NCBI GenBank assembly: GCA_002811675.1
Contig: PDIM01000058.1
Coordinates: forward strand, 1 to 23,346
DNA length: 23,346 nt
Source: Ichthyosporea sp. XGB-2017a
Lineage: Eukaryota; Opisthokonta; Ichthyosporea
Direction of reading: 5' to 3'
The notes below the pieces were generated by a model that worked only from the letters and a program-made list of their open reading frames with translations, was not told the origin of the DNA and ran no database searches. The position numbers and the translations under genes are program-made. Positions 1-8,511 of the stretch are shown piece by piece (positions within the stretch are counted from its first letter, which is position 1; every line of letters begins with the position of its first letter).

Positions 1-80
1 AAAAACAAAAAAAAAAAAAAAGAAGAAAAGATCAAACACCAACCAAACACAAATAAAACACAAAACTTTAGAACCAAAAC

Positions 81-194
81 AAATCCACAGCAGACAAACA
101 AATCCACAGCAGACAAACAAATCCACAGCAGACAAACAAATCCACAGCAGACAAACAAATCCACAGCAGACAAACAAATCCACAGCAGACAAAC
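81..194. repeat. 19-bp tandem repeat, six copies
   Basis: Six head-to-tail copies of a 19-bp unit (AAATCCACAGCAGACAAAC) occupy exactly 114 bp, and the copies are identical by eye. A degenerate partial unit follows (AATCACAGC). No ORF depends on it. It looks like a young minisatellite in non-coding DNA. Confidence 0.95.
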
Positions 195-707
195 AATCAC
201 AGCTGGATCCAATCTCCAAACAATGCAGCTATGTGAAGTACACAACTATGCTACAATTCGACTATCCGTTAATCTGTGTCTGTGTCTGCTATAACAACTA
301 TACTGACTGGCTGAGTTGAGTTGACTAACTACACACAGAGTATCCCTCCCTTTGTAGTTTGTTGGATTTCCCTTCTATCCCTTCTGATCAATATCTCCCC
401 CGTGCATGTCTGTGCTGCTGTAAACCACAGCAGGCACCCCCCCCCCACCCAGTACTGGTGTCCAACACACAGGGCAGCCATAGTTTAGGTATGCAGGTGG
501 GGCCAAAACAAAAAGCCATGCTATTGTTAATAGTGATGTATAGTACATTATTATTAATTATTGTAGTACTATGGCAGGAGGAGGGGCACATGATATCATG
601 CTGGGACCACCAATGGAATGTGTGCCCACATGGTCCACTCACTTCTTCCAAGAAGAAGAGGGTCCTTGAACTTTCTTCTTCGAAAAGAACACTTCAACTT
701 TCCGGTA

Positions 708-745
<38 letters not shown>

Positions 746-2029
746 CCTTGGAGCATCTATGAACTACAAACGAGGATAGACAGACTATAAAAGCCTGACT
801 TTATGTGAGTCATGATGACCCTTTCTATGACCCAGGGTTCCATTACCACTAATTACAACTAACCTATGACTACGAGCTATGAAACAAGGTCCATGAAGCC
901 CGACCTGTAAAACACTATTCCTCTACTAAATGGCTATGAGCTCCCTTTTGTATGCAGTGCCAGCTTTCTCAACACACTGATCCAACGAAACATTCTAACT
1001 AACAAAACCACCACCTACGGTCAAGACCCCCCCCCCAACCCATAGCAAACCCGCTTGCCTCATTGCGGCGTACACGTACGCACACCAGAGACCAAGCCAT
1101 GCTATTCCACCGGCGGTATCAAGTATGTTGCCTACGCTTCTACCATCAACTATTCAGGTGGGTTTCGTTGAGGAACAAGGGCTGTTTTGTTGTTACTTTC
1201 AAGTGTTGTGAACTAGTGAAACTCTTAAGAGCCTCTTGCTTTATTATTTAACTTTTTTCTCCTGAATGGGGGATTTATAACTCTAGGTCGACTTTACCTC
1301 TGACAGTTGAACCGGTTGAATCCTTGGGATCGTTCGTGAAAAAGAATAAAAATCCTGAATCTATGTCATGAAGATGGGTTGCTAAACTCGTCATGTAGAT
1401 CTTAAGAGGTTTCCTTTTTTAAAACCGGCTCATCTTTTTTCTGTTCATAGGTCGGCTAGACTTGCCCATCGTCTTGCTGAGCACCATTTTGGCTATTGCT
1501 GTTCATCTGAGTTAGTCGAGCCAGTCACCCATGATTTGAAATCTGACCATTTTTGCCTAATACTATCAAAAATACCTTCGCGTACGATAACCTGCTTCTC
1601 TGGGCGTGCCTGGATTTGAAGAAGCGACCAGCACAACCAATACAATACCGCGCCACAACCAACTCTCCTTTAACTTCTCTTTCCTTCTCCTCTTCATTAT
1701 TCTCTCTTTTTTTCCCATGTCCATATCCATCTTCCTCTGGCTCTTTATCTTCGCAGTCTTTCTTATACAGATTACTCCAAACACTGCAACCACACCGCCT
1801 CCTTTTCTTACTCCAGTAACTCGCATCTACTTCTCCCCACACAATGTACCTGTATATCCTATGCTGGAATATGAGCACGACTTTTTTGAAATCAATGTAT
1901 ATCTACACTGATTCAGCGATACAAATTCAAAGGACCTTACAGAACCCAAAGCAAAAAAGAGTTGCTGGAGTCAGTAGTCACTGGTCACAAAACAAAGCCC
2001 CCTGTTTTATGTGCCAGAATTTGAAACAC
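195..2029. other. Long stretch with no confident gene
   Basis: Only short unconvincing ORFs are present. The stretch holds C-runs (near 438 and 1027), a CTAT microsatellite, and pyrimidine-rich sequence around 1668-1757 that ends in TTCGCAG and could be a splice acceptor. Exons of the downstream hypothetical gene may lie in 1840-2029, but no start or splice chain could be fixed. No tRNA or known snRNA pattern was recognised by eye. Confidence 0.5.
708..745. repeat. (CTAT)n microsatellite
   Basis: About nine uninterrupted CTAT units. Simple tetranucleotide repeat with no coding role visible. Confidence 0.95.
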
Positions 2030-2470
2030 ATGGAGAGTATATCCGAACACCTACATAATGTATTACAGCAGTATGACTCGCTGGACGGAACTGTTACTTC
2101 CAACTCAGGGGGCGCGGCACCAGTTATCATCCAACAGTCCTCTTCGGCAGTACCCATGCCAGTTATGCCCCCAGCTGTATCCGAAGTTGCACCTGTCGTT
2201 GAAGACTCGTCCTCTTCCAGTGTACCTGTTATTCCCACCCCTAGCGGCCCTGATAACATGACTACAGAAGACAAGAAAGCGGAAGAGGACTTACCACCCA
2301 AGCCGGAGGAGGTGCAAGAGGTTTTAACTCAGCCAGTCGACTCAAGTCCTCTGGAATACACAGGGGATGAGTTCCCAGTTCCTCCGGAGCAGAATGGAGA
2401 GGAAATTGTTAATAAGCCTATTTCCCCACCTGAAAACCCGAAAATAAAGACTGTCAAGGTGAAAAAGTGA
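2030..2470 (+). CDS. Hypothetical Pro/Val/Glu-rich protein (possibly a 3' exon)
   Basis: From the ATG at 2030 this gives 146 residues beginning MESISEHLHNVLQQYDSL and ending in a basic tail (KIKTVKVKK). After a short, possibly helical N terminus it is low-complexity: runs of Ser, then many PV, PP and EE pairs, typical of a disordered linker or tail. No family recognised. The frame is open upstream to an ATG at 1844, but that extension does not look protein-like. In 1917-2024 a different frame reads much more like protein (starting RYKFKGPYRTQSKKELLES), so the true gene may have an upstream exon spliced into this one, and 2030 may not be the real start. An ATTAAA-type poly(A) signal lies about 70 bp after the stop. 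Composition suggests it is coding; boundaries are uncertain. Confidence 0.45.
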   Translation: MESISEHLHNVLQQYDSLDGTVTSNSGGAAPVIIQQSSSAVPMPVMPPAVSEVAPVVEDSSSSSVPVIPTPSGPDNMTTEDKKAEEDLPPKPEEVQEVLTQPVDSSPLEYTGDEFPVPPEQNGEEIVNKPISPPENPKIKTVKVKK

Positions 2471-2781
2471 TTCTAGCAGCAGGATAAGGCTTGTAAAAAA
2501 GTGTGTCGTTTTCCACTTTTTCTGTTATAAGGTTGAGGAATTAAAGATGTGTTGTTTTTCAACTTTTTTATTGTGCGGCTATGGTCATGTGGAATCTTTT
2601 TATCGCTCATTACAGTTCTTGTTGTGTTGATATTCAGCATCTGTCAAATTCCTTCAGAAGCTGATAGTAATTCCCTCTATTTGAACGGCCTTTCTTTAGC
2701 ACTCCGCTGTGTTTTTTGTCGAAATGTTCCTTTAACAAAGTGGAAATATCATTCTCTTTCAAACTTAAGTTGAGAGTTTTA

Positions 2782-3540
2782 CTAAGGTATTGAAGCGGGT
2801 ATCTTCTCACCTACTTTGCAACTAAGTTGAACATACTTGCAAATTTCATGTACAGTGCTTAACTCTTCCTCTATTACATTTGCATAACGTTCCTCTAAGG
2901 AAGTTAAAAACTTTTGCCACTCATTCTGTCGAGCAGATACTCTCTTGTTGAACCATTGTTTCTCGTTTTCTGTCATTGTTTCGATGTACAGGTCGATTTC
3001 CCTTTCAGTTTCAAAATATTGCTCCTCTGTTATATCATTTACACTAGAAATATCAGAATCAAAATGTTCATCATCAGATCTTACAGACATCATTAAATCA
3101 TTTAATAGATCACGTAACAAATATTTTTATGTAGTGGACTTTTTATTTTTTATTCATTTCTAATTCTCCTTCCATAGTTTCAAGGTCAATTTAAACGCAG
3201 TCAAAGTGTCTGTTGTATTTTTGAAAAATAAACGCCATACTTTTATCAAATTTCGCCAATATTCTCTCGCGTTCGTTGTTGAGATATCTTTCCTCTTTCA
3301 ATTTTTTGTTAGAAAACGTCTTTTTTGTGCGTTAAAGGTGTCTCTAGATGGAAAACGCCATCTGGGAATGCATGCATTTTCCTCATTTAAGTTGTGGTTT
3401 TTTTGAATTAGAAGTTTGATAAATTGTTTGTACGTCAGCTTCTCCGTTTGCCCCAGTTTATCAAATAATAAAGAAAGAGCTCTCTTGGATGTCTTGAAAC
3501 TATATTCGCCTTCTTCTTCTTTTGTTTTGATATCTTCCAA
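2782..3540 (-). pseudogene. Broken or mis-split coiled-coil ORF group, unknown function
   Basis: Three open segments on the minus strand look like parts of one gene. Segment a (3540-3298) is charged and helical, has no ATG, and directly follows an in-frame TAA. Segment b (3301-3191, a different frame) is 36 residues with a strongly protein-like start, LKEERYLNNERERILAKF. The two frames meet at a run of six A; one extra A would make them continuous. Segment c (3120-2782) contains ATG ATG near its start, is very acidic then helical (TEEQYFETEREIDLYIETMT), and ends at a stop after GEKIPASIP. A CTAAC followed by AG at the a/b junction also permits an intron, but no strong matching donor was found. 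This could be a decayed gene, a sequencing error in the A-run, or an unresolved spliced gene. No homology recognised. Confidence 0.4.
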
Positions 3541-3790
3541 TTAACTTTTTTTTAGGAACCGAGAGTACACATGATACTCGAGGTCGAATGAGGAACAGCT
3601 GGCGGCCCCCGAAGAAGGGTTAGGGGGGAATAGGGGAGGGGGTATTTTAACTCTCTGCTTGTTGTTTTTGTTAATTTTCTTTTCCATTAATTCATTTGTC
3701 CTTTTAAAATTTGTTATCTCTTTTACAATTTCTTGTATTATAAAAGACAAAGTATTTGATTTTCTGTAAGCGGGAGTTGAGTAAATAGGT

Positions 3791-3828
3791 AAGAGAGAGA
3801 GTGTGTGTGTGTGTGAGAGAGATAGAGA
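3791..3828. repeat. (GA)n-(GT)n-(GA)n compound microsatellite
   Basis: An AG run, seven GT units and a second GA run lie 20 to 60 bp upstream of the ATG at 3848, so they fall in the promoter or 5' UTR of that gene. Confidence 0.85.
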
Positions 3829-3847
3829 TTTTTTAGATGAGTTAAGA

Positions 3848-4642
3848 ATGGGAAATAGTTCATCATCAGGGAAGCGTGCATATCCTGCAGTCAGGAAAGT
3901 CTCAGAGACGGTTCTGTCGAAGGGGAAGCCACAGCAGACATCTGCTGCCGCATCAGCCTCTGCCTCTGCTTCTGACTCTGCGCGGGGCCCAACTCCCGCT
4001 CCTAATGAAGCGGCTGCGGGGAATGGAGGAAAAGTGGAGGTGAATGGGGATCGGGAAAAGGGGAAGGAGTTGTTTGGGGCACAAGAAGGGAAAGATGAAG
4101 ACTTTGTGAAAAAGATGCAGGCCTTGAACGTCCGCACTTTTGATGAAGCAATGGTAAGGAAATATATTAGTAAGATGAACTTTTTGCGATAGTGATAACA
4201 AATAGTTTACTAACATTTAACAAAAAAAAAGAATATAAATCCCCTCAATGATCCCACGGTGGGAGATCGAAGTGGTCCAGCAGCATCTTCGCGCAAAATG
4301 CCCTCTTTCCGGGGGACCCCCCTGAGCGCAGTCGAGATTGGCGAGCAGGAAGACGCCGATGCAGACGAACCTGGGATCGGGATGAACCAGGTGCGGGCCA
4401 TGTTCAAGAAGCAAAATGAAAATGAGAAGGGAGTGGAATTGGTGCGGAATGAAGTGGAAAAGAGATTTGGGATAAGTAGTGGGGACTGGGATATGGTGTC
4501 GCGGTACTTTGCGGATTATGAGGAAGTAGAAAAGTCTGCCACAGGAAAGGAGTCTCGAGTCTTTGCAAATAGAATCCTGAATCTCACTGCTTCGTCTCCT
4601 TCTCCTTCTTTGTCTTCTTCTACGGATACAAAGGGAGACTAA
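3848..4642 (+). CDS. Two-exon N-myristoylation-type protein, possibly NDUFAF4-like
   Basis: Exon 1 is 3848-4153 and exon 2 is 4232-4642 (phase 0), giving 238 residues. The 78-bp intron starts GTAAGG and has a perfect TACTAAC branch point followed by an A-run and AG. The start MGNSSSSGKR fits the N-myristoylation consensus (Gly2, Ser6); this is why 3848 is preferred over the upstream in-frame codon at 3803. An Ala/Ser/Pro-rich linker follows. The C-terminal third (about 170-225) contains VRNEVEKRFGISSGDWDMVS followed by RYFADYEEVE. This resembles in pattern the C-terminal helix-turn 'iA..y.L...DV..LLkYF..f' of NDUFAF4/UPF0240 complex I assembly factors, which are also myristoylated at an MG start. 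That assignment is by pattern and memory only. A plain membrane-anchored protein of unknown function is the alternative. Confidence 0.75.
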
Positions 4643-4657
4643 GTCAGAAGGGGAACA

Positions 4658-4720
4658 AATAAACTGAAAGAAAGCAAACAAAAGAAAGTCGAAAGTGATC
4701 TGCTAATTGGGCTTTTTATT
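4658..4720. terminator. Convergent poly(A) signals
   Basis: AATAAA at 4658-4663 on the plus strand serves the myristoylated-protein gene, ending 15 bp after its stop. Its complement TTTATT at 4715-4720 is AATAAA on the minus strand, about 80 bp past the stop of the phosphatase gene. The two convergent genes are separated by only 157 bp. Confidence 0.6.
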
Positions 4721-4799
4721 TCTCATTGACACTGTTAATTGTAATTAAGTTTTATGGAAAGATATCTTGTCTATCTTCAAGATAGAGATCTAGGCCGCC

Positions 4800-5903
4800 T
4801 CATTTGACAAAATAAAAGGTGTTTGGTAGCTTCAGCACATGTCCCGTGTATTTCTCCATCATGGGTACCTGGTTCTCCTTGAACATCCACGAGGGGTTAT
4901 TCCCGATATTGCCTCCCGGTCCCGCAGTTTGCTGCCCGTCTGGGCCCATGGCTGGGGCAGAGCAGTCCGAGATTTGGTCCCCAACACACGCATACACCCG
5001 CGAAAACCCGTCCTTGGTGTAGTCGTAAGAGATTCCATCTCCTTGGTCCAAGGTGCGATTTTGACCGTCCCTGGGGCCGTCAATAATGAACTTACGGATT
5101 GCGTATTTGAAGTAAGTAGCCTCGTTGTTACGGTTTCCGTGAGAATCAAAAGTGGTAGGGCGCAAAAGGACATACTTTTCCTCTGCAGCGGGGATGTCGA
5201 GCCCGGCGTAACGGAGATTGCGAAGGGTTGCTTCTCGCAAGCTCACAGTTTGGTTGTCCACGGTCAACGTGGCACTAACTTGACGACCGGTGAGGATAAT
5301 AGGCCTGTATCCGAGCTCCTTGACCTTTTTGTACAGGTCAATGACAGCCTGAATCCCAGCATTCTTGGCAATCCCGGCATTCTTGTTCCAGTCCTTCTGG
5401 TTGAACCCAAACCCAGTTTTCTCTGAGCCTGCATAGGAGGACAAGAGTGTCTCATCAATATCGAAGAAAACAACCTGGTCTGGGGTGCCTTTGTTTTGGA
5501 AATACATATCCGCCCATTTGCTGGTCAACATTTCAACATCCTGCTGGTATTGGGCTTCATGGTAGAACTTGATCATGTTTGTGGCACTGTAAAGTCCTTC
5601 AGTGGGGCGGGCATAGTCCTTCACACCGAGCCAGTTTTTCTGCTGTTCGATGTTGTTCAACAAACTCATATCAGCATTATGTGGAATCGCGGAATTGCTG
5701 CTGCTGGAACCACTGTTCAAACGGTCGTAGGAGACCACCACCAAAGCAATCGAGAGGCCAACAATTGCGACAAGTTCAATTAAGCAGATGGTCAATGTAA
5801 GGAGGCTTGATGAGTTGTTCTCTTTGGTGGTGTCATGCATGGGAGTGTTTCTCTCCAAGTTGCCGTCACTACTGTAAGTCTTTGACTCTTGCACACTTGC
5901 CAT
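4800..5903 (-). CDS. Membrane-anchored HAD-family acid phosphatase (subfamily IIIB, class B-like)
   Basis: Single-exon, 367 residues, ATG at 5903. A hydrophilic N terminus (1-33) precedes one hydrophobic segment (about 34-58). This suggests a type II membrane protein with its catalytic domain outside the cytoplasm or in an organelle lumen. HAD motifs are in order: motif I VVFFDIDETLLSS with nucleophile Asp148 and acid/base Asp150; motif II ILTGR with Thr205; candidate motif III lysines Lys266 or Lys271; motif IV CVGDQISDC with Asp309 and Asp313. The chain ends in HVLKLPNTFYFV, a hydrophobic end also seen in its neighbour (IVKLPNYIYYT). This places it in the Acid_phosphat_B/HAD IIIB group of plant vegetative storage proteins and bacterial acid phosphatases. 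Substrate not predictable. It is divergent from a paralog starting at 7170. Confidence 0.92.
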   Translation of the reverse strand: MASVQESKTYSSDGNLERNTPMHDTTKENNSSSLLTLTICLIELVAIVGLSIALVVVSYDRLNSGSSSSNSAIPHNADMSLLNNIEQQKNWLGVKDYARPTEGLYSATNMIKFYHEAQYQQDVEMLTSKWADMYFQNKGTPDQVVFFDIDETLLSSYAGSEKTGFGFNQKDWNKNAGIAKNAGIQAVIDLYKKVKELGYRPIILTGRQVSATLTVDNQTVSLREATLRNLRYAGLDIPAAEEKYVLLRPTTFDSHGNRNNEATYFKYAIRKFIIDGPRDGQNRTLDQGDGISYDYTKDGFSRVYACVGDQISDCSAPAMGPDGQQTAGPGGNIGNNPSWMFKENQVPMMEKYTGHVLKLPNTFYFVK

Positions 5904-6290
5904 TGTGTATTAAATAGAGAGAGAAAAAAGAGGAAAAAAAGAAACTAAAGCAGAGGTTTGCAAAATGAATTACAAAAACAAGATTTCTTATTTACAAGAT
6001 TCTGATTCTTCCAAAACTTTTGTTAAAAAAAAACAAACATACACTCCTTATCCTTCAATTTTATTTTTAGCAATGTTGTTCAAAAGGGTAGATGTGGAGG
6101 TTCCAGACAAGTAGTTCCAGAACTATCACTGTATTCATCCCAATCTGTTACAGTATCCATTGTGCAAAAAATAAACTCCGCCCCCTTTTTTTTTGTTTTT
6201 TTTGTTCCGTTCATGTGATGCATTTCATAATCTTATCGAAGAATTTCACTTTCAAAACATACAAAGAAGGCTTACTTTGCAGTGAATGGA

Positions 6291-6443
6291 CCAATCACCA
6301 AAACGAATTCAACCTCACTTTCTCTTTCTCGCACACTGATTGGCTAATTTGGTATAAATTCAACAAAACCCTTATTTTAATCTAAATAGACCAATCATCG
6401 GAACGGAATGAAACTCATTCACTCACTTCCCCACTCTGATTGG
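6291..6443. promoter_or_regulatory. Duplicated pair of inverted CCAAT boxes
   Basis: CCAATCA at 6291-6297 and again at 6391-6397; TGATTGG (the same box on the minus strand) at 6337-6343 and again at 6437-6443. The two pairs are offset by exactly 100 bp and have the same 46-bp internal spacing. Flanking sequence is partly similar (ACTGATTGGCTA versus TCTGATTGGCTA), so this is a diverged tandem duplication. CCAATCA/TGATTGG is the classic NF-Y (HAP) binding core. Two boxes face each gene. Confidence 0.65.
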
Positions 6444-6636
6444 CTAGAAGGCTAATTTATTTTAGTCTAAAGAACTCTCTTATGTGTCATTTGACAATTA
6501 TGTAAAAAATAATGTACTGTAGTTATAATTACCGATACTTCTAAAACTGCATGCAGCCAAAAGATGACAAGGATCCCATCTACTGTATTATGCTACGTCT
6601 GCCATTTGCACTTTGCATTGTCAATTGTCATCTTAT

Positions 6637-6651
6637 AACCGGATGCCGGTT
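6637..6651. promoter_or_regulatory. Short perfect inverted repeat, possible operator
   Basis: AACCGG and CCGGTT flank a 3-bp spacer (ATG). Dyad-symmetric and in the divergent promoter spacer, so a dimeric transcription-factor site is possible. No factor can be named with confidence. Confidence 0.3.
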
Positions 6652-7169
6652 GCTGGTGGTAAACTACGGTCTCCTTATAGGAAGACGGAAGCCACTGCTC
6701 CCTCCCTCGAGTTGCTGTAGTAAGCTGTAAGAAACAAATTAAAACATCTTTTGACGTACGTTGAAACTGATTGATCTTTCATATATCGCGTCCGCGGTGC
6801 ATTTCAAGTCTTTGACCCTTTTACATAATACGTGAGACACTGTTTTTTTAAGCTCACGTTTTTATCATTTCACAATTCATTAGCGAAATATTCAGTGGAG
6901 GACGTTCCGCACTCAATTATTTTTGAAAAAACGCACGGCAAAAGAGAACACTACTGTAGCTAGAAAGTGCAATACAAACAACAAACCAAAAAAGAAAAGG
7001 AAAAATACAGAAATAGATGTTTCTTGTAAGTCATTGTTTGATTTTGTTTTTATAATCACACATTCAATCTTCCATTGTTTCAAGATCAGTAAGCCTGCTT
7101 TTACAAATTACCAGGCAAACTACCCAAGTGTAAGGAAAACCAAAAGGCAAATACACAAGAACAACAATA

Positions 7170-8165
7170 ATGCAGAAAGGCCAAGTCATTTTCCTCTCTC
7201 TCAACACGTTGCTGACCATTACAGCAGTGGTCCTATGTTCACTAACGCTCAACAACATTATCCAAAATGAGAACCAGACTGGTATCGACAATGACTTCCC
7301 CGAGGTTAATACCTCTCTGTATTATGGAGTACCCACAAAGAATGAAGGTAGCTATTTGCTCGGCCCAGAGAGCCTCCCCTCTGATCTTTCTAATCTGAAA
7401 GAGCAGGTCAAGTTGTATTACTCCTCCGAACGGTACGAGGCCGATGTATGGAACATTGCCGTCCGTACATCTGAATACCTGTATAGTGAAATGAAGAAGA
7501 ACAACGCTTCCGCCCACCCCAAAACCAATCTGGCTGTAGTATTCGACTTTGATGATACCTTGGTGTCCTCTTATCGCTCCGAAAGCACTAAAAGCGACCT
7601 TGCTTTTGATCACAATGAGTTCTTGGATGATTACGTCAGTGCTCCCAACAGCCCCCCCATCGAAGGGACCCAGTGGTTGTACTACAAGGCACTGGAAATG
7701 GGCTACAAGGTTATTGTGATGACAGGTAGAAGCCATAGCAACCTCTTTAACATGAGCGCTATGACGCCCGAGCAGGTGAACCTTACCCACGCTTACGCGG
7801 AGAATCTTATCAAGCACGATGCCTCCTTTGGTGGGTACAATCGTTCGGACTTTATCACCGAGGATAAGGAGAAGGGTGTATTCCATGTGGATTATTTTGG
7901 ATTGACAGAGTTTGACCTAGCTGCCAATGGCTACCATAAGGGCACCTGGTCCCATCTTCAGCTACGAGAAGACGCTCACGACGCGAAAATGACCGCCACT
8001 GAATTCAAACACAAATATCGCCAGATGTGGACTGAACAAGGGCTCTACACCATTGCTGCATGTGTTGGAGACCAATACTCGGACTGTGGCACCCCATCTC
8101 CCTCTGTGGATGCCAACACTGGCTTCATTGTGAAGCTGCCCAATTATATCTACTACACAGCCTAA
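7170..8165 (+). CDS. HAD-family acid phosphatase (subfamily IIIB), signal-anchored or secreted
   Basis: Single exon, 331 residues, ATG at 7170. A hydrophobic stretch at about 6-29 directly after the start works as a signal peptide or signal anchor, so the enzyme acts in the secretory pathway or outside the cell. Six or more Asn-X-Ser/Thr sequons fit this. HAD motifs: AVVFDFDDTLVSS with Asp126 and Asp128; VIVMTGR with Thr185; candidate lysines Lys280 and Lys282; ACVGDQYSDC with Asp301 and Asp305. It shares overall order and the C-terminal 'KLPN-aromatic' end with the divergent neighbour at 4800-5903. It differs in much of the cap region and lacks the long cytoplasmic N terminus. Likely a broad-specificity phosphomonoesterase; substrate unknown. 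AATAAA follows at 8172-8177. Confidence 0.92.
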   Translation: MQKGQVIFLSLNTLLTITAVVLCSLTLNNIIQNENQTGIDNDFPEVNTSLYYGVPTKNEGSYLLGPESLPSDLSNLKEQVKLYYSSERYEADVWNIAVRTSEYLYSEMKKNNASAHPKTNLAVVFDFDDTLVSSYRSESTKSDLAFDHNEFLDDYVSAPNSPPIEGTQWLYYKALEMGYKVIVMTGRSHSNLFNMSAMTPEQVNLTHAYAENLIKHDASFGGYNRSDFITEDKEKGVFHVDYFGLTEFDLAANGYHKGTWSHLQLREDAHDAKMTATEFKHKYRQMWTEQGLYTIAACVGDQYSDCGTPSPSVDANTGFIVKLPNYIYYTA

Positions 8166-8171
8166 ATAGCA

Positions 8172-8177
8172 AATAAA
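8172..8177 (+). terminator. Poly(A) signal AATAAA
   Basis: AATAAA seven bases past the phosphatase stop codon, directly before a purine-rich tract. Confidence 0.5.
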
Positions 8178-8179
8178 CA

Positions 8180-8192
8180 GAAGGAGAGGAAG

Positions 8193-8225
<33 letters not shown>

Positions 8226-8250
8226 GAAAAAAGAAAAAAGAAAAAAAGGT
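8180..8250. repeat. Purine tract of (AAAAG)n then (AAAAAG)n
   Basis: A nearly pure A/G strand in which AAAAG units lengthen to AAAAAG units. It can pair with the T-tract that follows (8306-8392), so the two could form a large imperfect hairpin or triplex-prone element. Confidence 0.85.
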
Positions 8251-8305
8251 TTTTGGATTTTTTTGAAATTTATTTTTGAAGGCTTTTTTTTATTTTTGTT
8301 TGCAC

Positions 8306-8321
8306 TTTTTTTTTTTTTTTG

Positions 8322-8352
<31 letters not shown>

Positions 8353-8392
8353 TTTTTTTTTTTTTTTTTTGAAGTTTTTTTTTTTTTTGGAA
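8306..8392. repeat. Interrupted poly(T) tract
   Basis: About 87 bases, almost all T with few G or A interruptions. It precedes a good acceptor (TTTGTTGTTTGCAG, ending at 8441), so the T-tract and acceptor may belong to a 5' UTR intron of the deacetylase gene. Exact length is likely uncertain in the assembly. Confidence 0.8.
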
Positions 8393-8427
8393 GTTTTATA
8401 TATATATTATTCTTTTGTGTTTGTTGT

Positions 8428-8441
8428 TTTGTTGTTTGCAG
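8428..8441 (+). other. Possible 3' splice site in the HDAC 5' UTR
   Basis: A T/G-rich run ends in TTTGCAG at 8441, 70 bp before the HDAC start codon. It resembles the acceptors confirmed elsewhere here by coding frame (for example TTTTGCAG at the third cyclin C exon). No upstream donor or first exon can be fixed, so this is tentative. Confidence 0.35.
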
Positions 8442-8511
8442 AGAGGTGTTTGAAGGCTGGCGAAAAGTGGGGTTTTTGTATTGAAACTGCATACGAATTC
8501 TGAATTTGAAA

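Larger units (their letters stand above)
5904..7169. promoter_or_regulatory. Shared spacer between divergent phosphatase genes
   Basis: 1.27 kb between two head-to-head start codons, with no credible ORF. It contains the duplicated CCAAT array (6291-6443), a TATA-like GTATAAATT (6351-6359), the inverted repeat AACCGG-ATG-CCGGTT (6637-6651), and several CTTATA or TTTGACG motifs. GTAAGT at 7026 followed by CAG at 7087-7089 could be a 5' UTR intron of the right-hand gene. The arrangement suggests a bidirectional promoter; this is inference. Confidence 0.5.

Noticed and set aside
81-194. CRISPR-like array
   Set aside because: The 19-bp units are contiguous with no spacers and the DNA is eukaryotic; it is a minisatellite.
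1063-1251. 62-codon plus ORF
   Set aside because: Short, no family features, surrounded by non-coding sequence.
1525-1911. Several overlapping ORFs on both strands
   Set aside because: Mutually overlapping frames through pyrimidine-rich DNA; none has convincing composition over its length.
3541-4137. 198-codon minus-strand ORF
   Set aside because: Mostly antisense to the well-supported myristoylated-protein exon; composition is low-complexity and its Ala/Glu repeats mirror the sense Ser/Ala repeats.
7242-7886. 214-codon minus-strand ORF
   Set aside because: Entirely antisense to the phosphatase coding sequence, which has all HAD motifs.
8263-8503. Poly-Phe ORFs
   Set aside because: Direct translations of the poly(T) tract.
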